Shown: positions 1 to 9,700, numbered from the stretch's first letter. The stretch is 64,000 bases of DNA from Diacronema lutheri (GCA_019448385.1 JAGTXO010000006.1:372001-436000), one strand, 5' to 3'. Numbers and translations: made by a program. Notes: generated by a model not told the origin, from the letters alone.

Positions 1-1
1 G

Positions 2-490
2 GCCTGTGAGCATGGCGGCATCCGGCAAGGTGCGAACGACCTGGCCCCGAGCCGTGGCTGGTCGGCCGAGCTGCGGGCCGTCCTTGCGCGCGACCCGACC
101 GCCGGCGTGGGTGAAATTGGGCTCGACAAGACGCGCCGCAGCCGAGCGCCGCTCGCGGCGCAGGAACTCGTGTGCACGGACGCACCCGCTCACCCGCGGA
201 CCCCGCGCGCCGGCACCCTGCGCATGCAGGCGTACAACATGTTCAACGTGCAAGAAGCGGAGTTCTGGAAGCAACGCGTTGAGCGCGAGAACTTGCACGC
301 GTCGCTCCGCTCGATGCCCGCGCTGTCCGACGTCGGCTCGGCGCTTGGCTCGAAGGTCAGCGGCGCGTCCTCATCCACGCGCTCCAAAATCGAGCACCTG
401 GAGACGATGCTCCACGAGGAGCGCTCAAAACGCAAAGCGCTCGAGCGCAAGCTTGACGCCCTGGAGCGGATTGTCGCCAACCCCCTCTGA
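2..490 (+). CDS. TatD-like fragment joined to a coiled-coil tail (5' end outside window)
   Basis: Two exons are proposed: 2-169 and 230-490, with an intron GTGTGC..GCAG at 170-229 and phase 0 kept. The first exon translates to a stretch ending in VGEIGLDKTRR. That matches the metal-binding beta-strand of TatD-type metal-dependent DNases, where the Glu of GEIGLD is a ligand. The His/His/Asp ligands that normally follow are absent. The next exon instead gives an 87-residue tail rich in Lys, Arg and Glu (around KIEHLETMLHEERSKRKALE), predicted as a coiled coil. The protein therefore looks like a truncated or re-fused TatD. Alternatively the last exon is a separate 88-aa gene starting at ATG 224. 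The upstream part of the gene is not in the window. TatD similarity is judged by eye only. Confidence 0.45.
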   Translation, partial: ACEHGGIRQGANDLAPSRGWSAELRAVLARDPTAGVGEIGLDKTRRSRAPLAAQELVCTDAPAHPRTPRAGTLRMQAYNMFNVQEAEFWKQRVERENLHASLRSMPALSDVGSALGSKVSGASSSTRSKIEHLETMLHEERSKRKALERKLDALERIVANPL

Positions 491-1023
491 AAGGCTCCAT
501 GGCCCGGCGGGTCCGACCGCCCTCTTCCTCCCAGGTCACCCCCTCTCCCCCCCACCCCCCCCGCGGGCGGGCGCCCGTCCAACTTGTGAGTGAAGTACTG
601 ACGGCGCTTACGTCAGGACAGCGGGGTCAGCACCAGCTGCGGGGGAATCAAGTAGCCACCAATGTGTGAGTGAAGTCACGAGTGCGACGGCGCCCGTCCA
701 ACCCAAGCGTGACCCACGCTCACCCGCGTTCCCAGACTGCGGCCGACAGCGTGAGCGCCAACTCGCCGTCGCAGGCACCTCGATCTTTTGAAGCCTGGGC
801 CGAAGACGTGACAAAACGGCAAAGTGCTCTGGCCCTCGTGCCGGGGGTCACTTCGCCCGGATAATCGCGGTGTCTCGAGTCGTGCATTTCCCCGGTCGTC
901 GGCGAGAAATTTCCGCAATTCGAACGGTTTCGGCGAAATTTGAGCCACTCTGCAGCGCAGGACTTTCTGACGCGCTCAATTTCGCCGCGCACCAAAAGGG
1001 CAAGACTTTGTGACACGGTCAAA
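491..1023. other. Intergenic spacer between coiled-coil gene and PiT gene
   Basis: No convincing gene. It holds a C-rich tract at about 537-563, directly 3' of the upstream gene and on its sense strand. It also holds a short dispersed repeat (597-665) flanked by a 12-bp direct repeat. The segment just upstream of the PiT start (about 870-1000) is locally AT-richer than the rest of the window, which would fit the promoter. Confidence 0.5.
597..665 (+). repeat. Dispersed repeat copy A, flanked by 12-bp direct repeats
   Basis: Positions 601-639 are identical to 31939-31977. Positions 646-665 match 31978-31997 with one mismatch. The only other difference is a 6-nt insertion (640-645) in this copy. 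The 12-mer TGTGAGTGAAGT lies immediately outside on both sides (585-596 and 665-676, with one base shared), as a target-site duplication or small tandem duplication would. It has no coding content. Confidence 0.6.
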
Positions 1024-3005
1024 ATGGTCGCCGATGCCGTCTACGTGCAGTGCGTCGCGCCGTCCGCACGCGCGCCTCTGCCGCGACGCGCGCGCCGCGT
1101 TAACGCGCTCCGCCCTTCGCACGCCACACGCGTGACCCCGCCTGACCACCCGCCCCCGCCCTCGCCGCGCTTCGCGGGTGCAGGTACACCTGGATCGTCG
1201 TGCTCGCCGGCCTCTTCTCGTTCTTCACGTCGTTCGGCATCGGCGCGAACGATGTGGCCAACGCGTTCGCCACGTCGGTCGGCTCCAAGGCGCTGACCAT
1301 TCGCCAGGCGATGGTCATTGCGGCCATCTTCGAGTTTGCCGGCGCGCTCCTCCTCGGCGCGTCCGTCTCGGACACGATCCGCTCGAGCATTGCGGACGTC
1401 AAGTGCTTCGTCGACATGCCGGCGGTGCTCATGTGGGGCATGTGCTCGGTGTGCCTCTGCACCGGCATCTGGCTCTTCACCGCCACCTACTTTGAGCTCC
1501 CCGTCTCGACGACGCATTCGGTGATCGGCGCGCTCATCGGCATGTCGCTCGTCGCGGTCGGCTCGGACTGCGTTGTGTGGAACGCGCCGTCGTCCGAGTT
1601 CCCGTTCGTCAAGGGCGTCGCGTCGATCGTCCTCTCGTGGGTCTTCTCGCCCGTGCTCTCCGGCATCTTCGCCGCACTCGTGTACGTCGGCGTCCGCACG
1701 TTCGTGCTCCGCTCGCCCAACTCGACTGAGCGTGCATTCATCTTCTTCCCGCTCCTCGTTGCGTTCACGGTACGCGCGCCCGCTAGGCCACAGGTTCGTC
1801 TCGCCGCGGCGCGTCGGCTGAGCGCACGCGCACCCCACGCCCGCATCCGTGTGCGCAGGTGGCGATGTGCGTCTTCTACATCATCGCCAAGGGCACCAAG
1901 AAGGTGAACGCGCTCTGGGGCTTTGATGCCGAGGGCGAGGACCTGTGGCTGCTCTGCGTCTTCTCGATCGGCGCGGGCATCGTCGCCGCGGCTCTCTCGC
2001 TCCTGCTCCGCTCGACCATCCGCAAGGCCATCGACGCGACGCCCGAGGATGGCGACGAGGAGCCGGTGAAGGCCGAGCAGCTTGCGACCGACATGCCCGA
2101 CGACAAGGCGGACAAGACGGGCGCGCTCGCCTGGCTCTCCAAGCTGCTCGACACGGACACGGACGCGATCGTTGCAGAGAACTCCAAGGTCTCCGAGATG
2201 CACGCGAGCGCCGAGAAGTTCCCCAAGAAGACCGAGGTGCGCCCGAGCGCGCCGGGCGAACGCGCGCCGTGCGCGCGACAGCGCGTGACTCGCGCCACCC
2301 GCCCATGCCGCCCTCCGTCCGGCCCGTCGCGCGCAGGTCGTCTTCCGCTTCATGCAGATCATGACGGCGACCTTCGACTCGTTCGCGCACGGCGCAAACG
2401 ATGTTGCCAACGCGGTCGGCCCGTTTGCCGCCTGCTGGTACGTCTACTCGAACAACGGCAAGTTCAGCAAGAAGAACGACATCGGCGTTGACATGTACTG
2501 GATCCTCGCAATCGGCGGCCTCGGCATCGTCGTCGGCCTCGGCTTGTACGGCTGTGAGTCGCGCTCGTTCGCGCGAACCTTGCTGCAGCGCGCGCCCCGC
2601 TCCTCCTCGCGCTTACGTTTGTGCGTGTGCCTTCGCCTGCGCTTTGGTCCGGGCGCGCGGCGCGCAGACAAGATCATGTTTGCGATCGGCCTCAAGCTCG
2701 CCAAGGTGACGCCATCGCGCGGCTTCGCCATCGAGCTCGGCTCGATGTTCATCATTCTGCTCGGCAGCCGCTTCGGCATCCCGCTCTCGACTACGCACTG
2801 CCAGGTCGGCGCGACCATCGGCGTCGCGCTCACCGAGGGCCGCGCGTCGGCGACCAACTGGACGATCGTCGGCAAGGCGGTGCTCGGCTGGATCTTCACG
2901 ATGATCGTCGCGGGTACGCTCACCGCGACCATCTTCTCGATGGGCTACGCCGGCATCCAGTTCGACGACTCGCAGCAGCTCGGCAAGGGCTGGCAGGGCA
3001 ACTAA
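1024..3005 (+). CDS. PiT/PHO4-family inorganic phosphate transporter
   Basis: Sodium- or proton-coupled phosphate transporter of the SLC20/PHO4 family, expected in a cell or organelle membrane. Exons are 1024-1049, 1184-1769, 1859-2236, 2337-2553 and 2668-3005, giving 514 aa. The first exon supplies only eight codons and two bases. It is needed to give an ATG and keeps frame into the first membrane segment. Both family signature repeats are present: GANDVANAF at residues 29-37 and GANDVANAV from residue 349, plus STTHSVIGA and STTHCQVGA. A hydrophilic loop (about 225-330, ending in an acidic/Lys stretch) separates the two hydrophobic halves, as in other eukaryotic PiT proteins. Intron donors are GTGCGT, GTACGC, GTGCGC and GTGAGT. 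It is tail-to-tail with the methyltransferase downstream. Confidence 0.93.
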
Positions 3006-3235
3006 GCGCGCACCGCCGCGCCGCATGTTCTTTGTTGGCACACATTCACCGTCCCCCTTTGCACCCGCGTTTACCATGCACATCCACGCACACCATTGAC
3101 ATTGTCTGTGACGCACGCACACGCGCTCGCTGCCCATCGTGACCGGTCTTGGCAATGCCCTGCCGAAGGATGGGCCGCAGAGCTTATAATTTTTCACTTA
3201 TAACTTATGAAAAGTCCGTATGGTTTTGGGCCCGA

Positions 3236-3269
<34 letters not shown>

Positions 3270-3299
3270 GCTTGATCGTCTAGACTTAATTGCGTACCG
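3006..3299. other. Convergent intergenic spacer
   Basis: Lies between the stops of the PiT gene (+) and the methyltransferase gene (-). It contains a short AT-rich island at about 3184-3215 with repeated CTTATAA motifs, a candidate 3'-end processing region, and a 32-nt poly-G run. No ORF is supported. Confidence 0.5.
3237..3268 (-). repeat. Homopolymer run of 32 G (poly-C on the minus strand)
   Basis: An uninterrupted run of G on the plus strand, 31 nt beyond the stop codon of the minus-strand methyltransferase gene. It therefore reads as poly-C in that gene's likely 3' UTR. Its length may be inexact because such runs are error-prone in sequencing. Confidence 0.85.
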
Positions 3300-4280
3300 T
3301 CACCGCTTGATCGCCACGACGCCAAATGCGCGCGCGGCGAGCTTGACGCTGCCGAAGCCTGCCTCGCGCAGCCGAGCGGCGCAGCCCTTGAACATTTGGC
3401 CGCTCACCTTGGAATCGGGATCGCCGATGTAGTGAAACAGCCGGCCGGACGGGCGCAGCACGCGGTGCAGCTGCTGATAGAACTGGAGGCTGTACAGGTC
3501 GCCGGCGATCGAGTTGACGGGCGGGTCGTGGATGACGTACGAGAAGGCCGTGCTGCCGAGCTGGGGGAGCAGCGCGGTCGCGTCACCGAGGAGCCGCTCA
3601 ACCTTGGCGCTCGAGAAAAGCTCGCGCGACCAGGGGTTGCGCCGTTGCATTTCAACCATCCCCGGGTCGAGCTCGATCGTCGTCACGCGCTCGACGCTTG
3701 CCAGCTTGGCCGCGGCGATCGCCGTGTACCCGAGCCCGGTGCACACGTCGAGCACCGCGCCCGACGGGCCGTGCTCACCAAACGCACGGAGCTTTTCGCG
3801 CGTGTCGGCGACCGGATTGGTGCCCTTCATGCGATGCATGTTGAAGCCCGCGAGGACGGCGGTCGGGCAGCCGTGCTCGACCGGCAGCAGCTTTGCGTGC
3901 CGCTTGGTCGCCTCCGAGAAGGTCTCGATCCGCACGGGCTCGTACCCGGCCTCGCACTCCCACGCGCCGTCGCGCTTGTCGCGCACGATCGCGTCAAGCT
4001 CGTCCCACGTCACGCACGGCGAGCTCGGCGCCACAGCCGCGGGCAGCGCGACGCCGTCCGCGCGCACGAGCAGTCGCGGCTGCGACGTGAAGCCCAAATC
4101 TATTGTGAACGGGCCGTCGACGACCGACGCGTCCGAGCCAGGCGGAGGGCGGAGTCGCGCGAGCTGCTCTGCCTCGCGCTGGCAGAGCACGAACAGCTGC
4201 GACGACGCCGACAGGCCGCACGTGGCGACAAGCAGCACCGACGCCATCGCTACCAAGGGACGGGAATGCGAACTGCCCAT
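3300..4280 (-). CDS. SAM-dependent methyltransferase with N-terminal leader
   Basis: Single exon, 326 aa. SAM-binding motif I is VLDVCTGLGYTA at about residues 176-187, followed by the acidic strand TTIELDP (200-206). Motif IV is HDPP (251-254), the DPP type seen in predicted methyltransferases acting on N of nucleic acids or proteins. The C-terminal half (LHRVLRPSGRLFHYIGDP) is typical of the class I fold. By eye it resembles the COG2521-type predicted methyltransferases; the substrate is unknown. The first 27 residues contain a hydrophobic leader (MASVLLVATCGLSA) that could be a signal or organelle-targeting peptide. A second ATG at 4247 would start right at that leader. The 5' end overlaps the divergent hydrolase gene by about 15 bp if both first ATGs are used. 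Confidence 0.82.
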   Translation of the reverse strand: MGSSHSRPLVAMASVLLVATCGLSASSQLFVLCQREAEQLARLRPPPGSDASVVDGPFTIDLGFTSQPRLLVRADGVALPAAVAPSSPCVTWDELDAIVRDKRDGAWECEAGYEPVRIETFSEATKRHAKLLPVEHGCPTAVLAGFNMHRMKGTNPVADTREKLRAFGEHGPSGAVLDVCTGLGYTAIAAAKLASVERVTTIELDPGMVEMQRRNPWSRELFSSAKVERLLGDATALLPQLGSTAFSYVIHDPPVNSIAGDLYSLQFYQQLHRVLRPSGRLFHYIGDPDSKVSGQMFKGCAARLREAGFGSVKLAARAFGVVAIKR

Positions 4281-5414
4281 GTCCTGGCCGCACTCGCGAT
4301 GACCTCGGCTGATCGCCTCGTCACGCGCGCGCTGCACCGCGCGCTGCCGTTGTGGATGCAGCACGGTATGCGCGATTCGGGCCTGCTCGGCGTCAGCGTC
4401 GACATGGCGACGATCGCGGGCGCCGCCGCCGCGCTCGCCGCGCGCCCGGCTGCGCTCACGAGACTTGTGCGCGCGAGCGCGACGAGCAGGCTCGGCGTGG
4501 CTTACGGCCCGCTGCCGCAGCACCGGCTTGACATCTTTGAGCCCGCGCCGCTGCACGCGCCCGCTCGTCCCGCTCCCGACGTGATCGTCTTCGTGCATGG
4601 GGGCGCATGGGGTTCGGGCAGCCGGCTCATCTACAGGCTCGTCGGCGAGCGGCTCGCGGCGGAGGGCTTCACGTGCCTCGTGCTTGGCTACCGGCGTTAC
4701 CCGCGCGCGAGTATGGAGGAACAGGTTAACGACGTTGCGCGCGCGCTCGAGTGGGCCGCCGACTCGGCCGAGTTTGGCGAGCGCGCGAGGCACGTGCTCG
4801 GCCACAGCTCCGGCGCGCACGTCGCGTCGATGGCGGTGATGCGGCGCGCCCGGGCGAGGCTGGCGCCGCTGTGCTCGTCGCTCACGGGGGTGGCGGGCGT
4901 GTATGACATTGCGCGCCACCTCGACTTTGAGCGCGGCCGTGGCGTGCACGAGGTCTCGCCCATGAAGCCCGCGGCGGGCGGGCCAGCCAACTTTGCGGCT
5001 GCGTCGCCCGCCATCGCCGCCTCGCAGCTGCTGCGCGAGCAGGCCGCGCTGCTGCCGCCGGTGCTGCTCGTGCACGGCACGAAGGACACGACCGTGCCGC
5101 ACGATTCGAGCGTGCGTATGGCTATCGCCCTTCGCGCCGCGGGCGCACGCGACGTGGACTTGATCATCCTTTCGGAGAACGGTCACGCCGACTTCATGCT
5201 CGAGCTCTCGGGGCTGGTGGACGAGCGGCGCTTTGACGTGCTCGGCGAACGCGGGGCGGGCACGGGCGCGCAGATGCGCACGCTCGACCCGATCCTCCGC
5301 CTCATCGCGAGCTGCGGCCGCGCGGCCCCGCACTCCTCGGTAGATTTGGGCGAGTGTCCGCCCGGCGCAGCCTCCGCGCATCCCATTCCACCGGTGGTTC
5401 GGTCCAAGCTGTGA
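4266..5414 (+). CDS. Alpha/beta hydrolase (HGGAW esterase, isoprenylcysteine methylesterase-like)
   Basis: Single exon, 382 aa from ATG 4266, or 371 aa from ATG 4299-4301 (MTSADRL). The oxyanion-hole motif HGGAW is at 111-115, the nucleophile elbow GHSSG at 179-183 (Ser181), the acid Asp in HGTKD (about 274) and the base His in ENGHADF (307). The order and spacing fit the hormone-sensitive-lipase/COG0657 group. The run HGGAWGSGS..IYRLVGERLA..GF with YRRYP resembles prenylcysteine methylesterases and carboxylesterases. A hydrophobic Ala-rich segment (about 48-65) may anchor the N terminus. The substrate cannot be told from sequence. It is divergent from the methyltransferase, and the short gap at its 3' end (31 bp) separates it from the convergent exonuclease fusion gene. 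Confidence 0.85.
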   Translation: MRTAHVLAALAMTSADRLVTRALHRALPLWMQHGMRDSGLLGVSVDMATIAGAAAALAARPAALTRLVRASATSRLGVAYGPLPQHRLDIFEPAPLHAPARPAPDVIVFVHGGAWGSGSRLIYRLVGERLAAEGFTCLVLGYRRYPRASMEEQVNDVARALEWAADSAEFGERARHVLGHSSGAHVASMAVMRRARARLAPLCSSLTGVAGVYDIARHLDFERGRGVHEVSPMKPAAGGPANFAAASPAIAASQLLREQAALLPPVLLVHGTKDTTVPHDSSVRMAIALRAAGARDVDLIILSENGHADFMLELSGLVDERRFDVLGERGAGTGAQMRTLDPILRLIASCGRAAPHSSVDLGECPPGAASAHPIPPVVRSKL

Positions 5415-5445
5415 TGTGCACATGGCGCACGTCTTGCGGGCAACG

Positions 5446-8400
5446 CTAGGGCCCAGCTGATTGATCCTCGCGCGAGGGGAGGGCAGTGCCGTCTGAGTCA
5501 GCGCGCGAGCGGTGCGGGCCCTCTTCGCTTGGAAGCCAACGCCCGCCGGTGATCGCCTCGAGCGAGCGCGCTTCGACGCGCAGCCGCACGCCAACGTCGC
5601 CCGCGCTCGCGCACAGCCACCGCGCGCGCGCCGCCGACGGATGCAGCAGCACGCGCACGGCCGGCGCGAGCGGCACGGGCGGGACGAAACCGGCGACGGC
5701 GCCAAACAAGGCCTCGCACTCGTCAAGCATGGCCAGGCGGAGCCGGCTCGCGCGGACATGGCGCGCGAGCGTGCGGAGGTCGAGGCGCGTGCCCGCCGCG
5801 GTCACGACGAGCAGCAGCTGCTCATGCGGCGCGTCGCAGTTGGCAGCGGGCGCGACGACGCAGATCGCGTTCGCCTCAATGACGGTCGCGTTGGCCGCGA
5901 GGCTCGCCGGCGCGCTCGGCCAGCTCGGCGCTGCTTCGATGAGCGCGGAGCCGGCGCGCGCGTGGCGTATCGCGGCGCGCACGAGCTCGAGAGCCGCGCC
6001 GCACGGCGCCGCGCTCGCGTCCGGCGCTCGCAGCCGCAGTCGGCCGCGCTGTGCGCTTGGGCGCGCGTCGCACGTCGCCGCGCACACCGCGCGCGGCGCG
6101 CTCGCGCTCAGCGCGGCGTGGAGGGGCACGAGGCACGCGGCGTCGCATGCGGCGTAGTGGAGCTGCGACACGCTCAGCGGTCGCCGCGCCCAGTCTGACG
6201 TTTGCTCCGCCTTGTCGAGCGAGAAGCCGCACGCGCGCGCGAGCGTGGCCGCGAGGCTACGGCCGCCATTGCTGCGGCCCGTGATCCCGCCGTCTGAAGC
6301 TGATTTGGAAGCTGGTCCGCCCTGCGCGGCGAGCGCCGCCGCCGCGCGCAAGTCGCACATGGGCGCAGCGCGGTCGAAGCAGCGCATATAGCGCAAGCCA
6401 TAGTGCAGCCTGTCAAGGTCCTCGCCGAACGCAAACCCGAGTTTGGTGCAACGCGCAGAGTGGAGCGCGCGGCGCACGGACGCCTCGGCGCGGCGCGCGG
6501 CAAGCGCGAGCTCGGCGCCGCCCTCGTCGACCACATCGCGCAGCGCGCGCTCGACGACGAGTAAGTCGAGAAGCCACACGCTCTGCGCGCTCGCGCCGCC
6601 GACGACATCGTCGAGCACACCGCAAAGCGCGCCGGCCGCGCGCGCGCGCACGGCCGGCGCACGCCGGCCGATCGCAATCTGGAGGAGCGCCGGAGGGTTG
6701 AGCGTGTGCTCGCCGCGCGCGCACGACGCGGCGGGCGCGCATTCGGCCGCCGCGGGGGCCGCGCACGCGCGCTCCGCGATGGCGACGGCGACGGCGACGG
6801 CGCGACCGACGGTGCGGGAGGAGGAGGAGCCATCGGGCCTCCACTCCACGTCGAGGCCGAGCAGCCCGTCGCCCGCCTCCACGCACGCGTCGAGCGCGGC
6901 GGCGAGCAGATGGAGCGCGGTCGGCGTGTCGACGAGCGTCACACGGCAGCCAGCGGGCAGCGCAAATGGCGTAGCGTGGGGCGGAGGCGAGCGCGTGGCG
7001 CGCGGCGACGGCGGACGCGCCTCGCCCTGCGCGCGTGGCGCGCGCGTGGCGACCTTGTTGTGCGGCGCGACGCGCGTGCGCGCGAGCGCGAGCGAGGCCT
7101 CGGGCGAGAGGCTCCAGCTGCGCCCATCGTGCGCGCGCACGCGCTGCAGCTGCAGCTCGCACGACTCGGCGTCCGTTCCCGCCACGGGCTCGACATGCGC
7201 GCGCGCGTGCGCGAGGAGTGCACGCGCACAGCGCGCGCTATCCGCGCCGTCGGCGCCGGTGGACGCGTCCGCGACGATGGCGTCGACGAGCGGGCCGAGC
7301 GGCACGCCGGGGCCGAGCGGCAGCGCGCACTTGACGGCGAGCGCGCACAGCTGCGGTGCGCCCACCCGGGCGGCCAGCCCCTCGTCAGCGCACGCAGGCG
7401 GGGTGGCGGCGCTGATGCGGCCGTGCGCGCGCGCGCGCGCGTCGAGCAAGGCGAGCAGTCGCGCGGCGAGCGCGCCGTCTGCGGGCAGCGCGAGGCCGAC
7501 GGCGTCGACGGCGCGCACGACCGCGCGAGGGCAGAGCGCGCCGCTGCCGCGCACAAGCCGCTCAAGAAGGCGCGTCACGGCCGCGTGTGCACACGTCACG
7601 CCGCCAGTATATACGGTTTGCGGCGGGAGCGGTTGCTCCGGTGGCGAGGCGGCGGTTCGCGCGCGGCGCGCGGTGGCGTGCCGGCTCACGCTGCGGAGTG
7701 CATCGACGAGCACGTGCGCCGCGCCGCGCCGCGCCTGCGCGCCGCCCGGCGCATGCGCGCGCGCCGCCCCTGCCGCGCCCTGCCGTTGCGCGTCGGAACA
7801 GCGCACATCGAGGGTGAGCAGCGCGTCGAGGAGCAGCAGCACGGGACGATCGGTGGCGAGGACGAGCGCGTTCAAGCGAGCGCTCGATTCTCGCGCGTGC
7901 GCGCGTGCGCGCGGCCCGCGGCCCGCGTGGCCATCGTCGGCGCTTAGCCCACGCTGCGCGTGCCGCGCGCCGCCGGCGCAACTCGTGCCGCCGAGCGCGT
8001 CGGGTGCCGATGATGGCGCATCGGCGAGGGCCGGGACGAGCAGCCCGAGGCATGCGAGCACGTCCTCCGCGCCGATCGGTTCGGCCGCCCGGCTGCCGTC
8101 GGCTGCATGCGCGCCGCCGTGAGGCGCCGGCTGCCCCGAGTCAACGTGACTCAGACCCTGACTCGGACCCAGCCGACTGGCCGCGCACGGCTCGCCGCAC
8201 AGTCGGACGGAGACGACGCGTGCGGCGGCGGAGCTGTCCACGCGCTCGCAACTGACCGCCGCCATGGCTTTGCCGTGGTACCGCCGTGCTGCGCTCGCCC
8301 GGCTCGAGGCGGCAGCCGGCAGCGCGGCCGGGGGCGCGCCGTCGGTTGGCGCGGGCGCGGGCGCGGGCGCGCCGGGCGGCGGCCGCTGCCAGAGCGGCGT

Positions 8401-9588
8401 TGGGTCCCATTCGGCGGGCAGGACGAACCCTCGCGAGCATTCAATCCACTCGTCGGCCATCACAGCGTCCGTCGCCTCCGCCGTGTCCTCCGCCGCCGCG
8501 CCGACCGTGCCTTCGGTGCCCATGGGGCGCGCCCTGCGCAGCGCGAGCAGCAGCACCGGCGTGCCGCCATCGCGTGCAAGCGCCGCGGCGGCGATGGGCG
8601 CCATCTCGGCGCGATCGAGCACGTCCACCGCACCAATGCCCAGGCTCTCGACGCCAGCGATCTGCAGGGGGCCGCCGCGCTCGGCCGCGCGCGCCCTCGA
8701 TGGCGCGAGCCAGTGGAGTTTGCCCGAGCCCTCGCCTCGTGGCAGCGCCCACTTGCACCCGGCGAACGAGTCGAGCGCGAGCGCGAGGTCGTCGCAGTAC
8801 CAGCCGCGCGCGTGGCGTGCGCCGACGATCCCGGCCGCGGCGGCGTGCGCCGGCGCGAGCTCAGCGTCGCCCAGCGGGTAGAAGAGCGTGCCGCGCAGCA
8901 CGCCCGCCGACCGCACGTCGACGCGCGCGCCGAGCTGGTCACCAAGCCAATGGTGCAGTGCGCGAGCGCGCCCCATCGTCAAGCGGTGCGAGAGGATGCG
9001 CGTGCGGTCGAGCAGCGTCTCGCCCACGAACGGGCCGACAAAGCGGTCGAGCAGCGCGTCCTCTGCGCGCGCCGCGCTGTCCGGTGTTACGAGCTGCGCA
9101 GCGCGCGGCGCGCCGAGCGCCGCGCAAACTGGCTCAGGTGGCATGTATAGAAAGAATTTGACGTGCAGCTCCCAGTGCGTGACGACGCGCGGCGCGCCTC
9201 CGATGCCGGCCTCAGCGTCAGTGGTGAACAGGTACTTGAGCTGCCCCAGATCGGCGCCGCCCTCCGCTTCGAGGCGAGCGCCTGTGATGAGTCGGCTCGC
9301 GCGCAGCTCGGGCGAAGCATGCAGCCAGTATTCGAGCAGCGCGGCCACGTAGTGTCCAAGACGCGCGCGCCCGCGCTGCGCACGCACAAACGCGAGCAGC
9401 GGCTCGGGCTCCGCGTCGAGATCGCGAAGCCACGCGGCCGAGCGCGCGACGATGGTTTGGCACCAGCCGTCGTCGAGGAGCGGCGCACCCGCCTGCGCGC
9501 CGAGTAGGTGCGCGCTGCCAAGCACCCAGCACAGGTCGCGCACCACCTTGTGCCGGAGGTCCCCAAGTGGCGTCATTTGCGCTGTCAT
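5446..9588 (-). CDS. DUF1853 - DEDDy 3'-5' exonuclease - YbaK-like fusion protein
   Basis: One uninterrupted reading frame of 1380 codons with no visible intron. Residues about 10-345 resemble DUF1853 (COG3782), a bacterial family of unknown function: LRHKVVRDLCWVLGS at the start, LGHYVAALLEYWL, and THWELHVKFFLYM. Residues about 345-880 are Ala/Arg/Pro-rich with a helical middle part, presumably linker. Residues about 905-1160 are a DEDD exonuclease of the EXD2/Mut-7 type. Exo I is LGLDVEW (Asp and Glu near 911-913), Exo II Asp lies in GEDLDRL (about 1056), and Exo III is HYAACD with the Tyr-x3-Asp spacing of the DEDDy class (about 1146). Residues about 1240-1355 resemble the YbaK/ProX editing deacylase fold (LLVVTAAGTRLDLRTLARHV, FGAVAGFVPPV). 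Expected activities are 3'-5' exonuclease and possibly aminoacyl-tRNA deacylation. The joint role is unknown. Confidence 0.8.
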   Translation of the reverse strand: MTAQMTPLGDLRHKVVRDLCWVLGSAHLLGAQAGAPLLDDGWCQTIVARSAAWLRDLDAEPEPLLAFVRAQRGRARLGHYVAALLEYWLHASPELRASRLITGARLEAEGGADLGQLKYLFTTDAEAGIGGAPRVVTHWELHVKFFLYMPPEPVCAALGAPRAAQLVTPDSAARAEDALLDRFVGPFVGETLLDRTRILSHRLTMGRARALHHWLGDQLGARVDVRSAGVLRGTLFYPLGDAELAPAHAAAAGIVGARHARGWYCDDLALALDSFAGCKWALPRGEGSGKLHWLAPSRARAAERGGPLQIAGVESLGIGAVDVLDRAEMAPIAAAALARDGGTPVLLLALRRARPMGTEGTVGAAAEDTAEATDAVMADEWIECSRGFVLPAEWDPTPLWQRPPPGAPAPAPAPTDGAPPAALPAAASSRASAARRYHGKAMAAVSCERVDSSAAARVVSVRLCGEPCAASRLGPSQGLSHVDSGQPAPHGGAHAADGSRAAEPIGAEDVLACLGLLVPALADAPSSAPDALGGTSCAGGARHAQRGLSADDGHAGRGPRARAHARESSARLNALVLATDRPVLLLLDALLTLDVRCSDAQRQGAAGAARAHAPGGAQARRGAAHVLVDALRSVSRHATARRARTAASPPEQPLPPQTVYTGGVTCAHAAVTRLLERLVRGSGALCPRAVVRAVDAVGLALPADGALAARLLALLDARARAHGRISAATPPACADEGLAARVGAPQLCALAVKCALPLGPGVPLGPLVDAIVADASTGADGADSARCARALLAHARAHVEPVAGTDAESCELQLQRVRAHDGRSWSLSPEASLALARTRVAPHNKVATRAPRAQGEARPPSPRATRSPPPHATPFALPAGCRVTLVDTPTALHLLAAALDACVEAGDGLLGLDVEWRPDGSSSSRTVGRAVAVAVAIAERACAAPAAAECAPAASCARGEHTLNPPALLQIAIGRRAPAVRARAAGALCGVLDDVVGGASAQSVWLLDLLVVERALRDVVDEGGAELALAARRAEASVRRALHSARCTKLGFAFGEDLDRLHYGLRYMRCFDRAAPMCDLRAAAALAAQGGPASKSASDGGITGRSNGGRSLAATLARACGFSLDKAEQTSDWARRPLSVSQLHYAACDAACLVPLHAALSASAPRAVCAATCDARPSAQRGRLRLRAPDASAAPCGAALELVRAAIRHARAGSALIEAAPSWPSAPASLAANATVIEANAICVVAPAANCDAPHEQLLLVVTAAGTRLDLRTLARHVRASRLRLAMLDECEALFGAVAGFVPPVPLAPAVRVLLHPSAARARWLCASAGDVGVRLRVEARSLEAITGGRWLPSEEGPHRSRADSDGTALPSREDQSAGP

Positions 9589-9700
9589 TGGGAGCGCGCC
9601 ATGCTGAATTGCAGGAACTCAAAAAACAAGGGAGTTGGCGCCCACAAAACGCGCGGTGGTGGACGGCGCCGGCCAGACCAAAACGCGCGGCGCCGGCCAG

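Noticed and set aside
3237-3268. Poly-G runs as telomere or G-quadruplex regulatory elements
   Set aside because: Pure homopolymers without the spaced GGG pattern of telomeres. Their constant sense-strand poly-C orientation fits transcript-linked tracts better, and no quadruplex function can be shown from sequence.
3396-5414. Long plus-strand ORF covering the methyltransferase region and continuing into the hydrolase
   Set aside because: Only its downstream part (from 4266) has family motifs. The first 290 codons are antisense to the methyltransferase and look like a high-GC shadow.
9635-9700. Upstream extension of the 160-aa protein gene
   Set aside because: Starts with TTG and adds low-complexity residues. 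The first ATG is at 9701.
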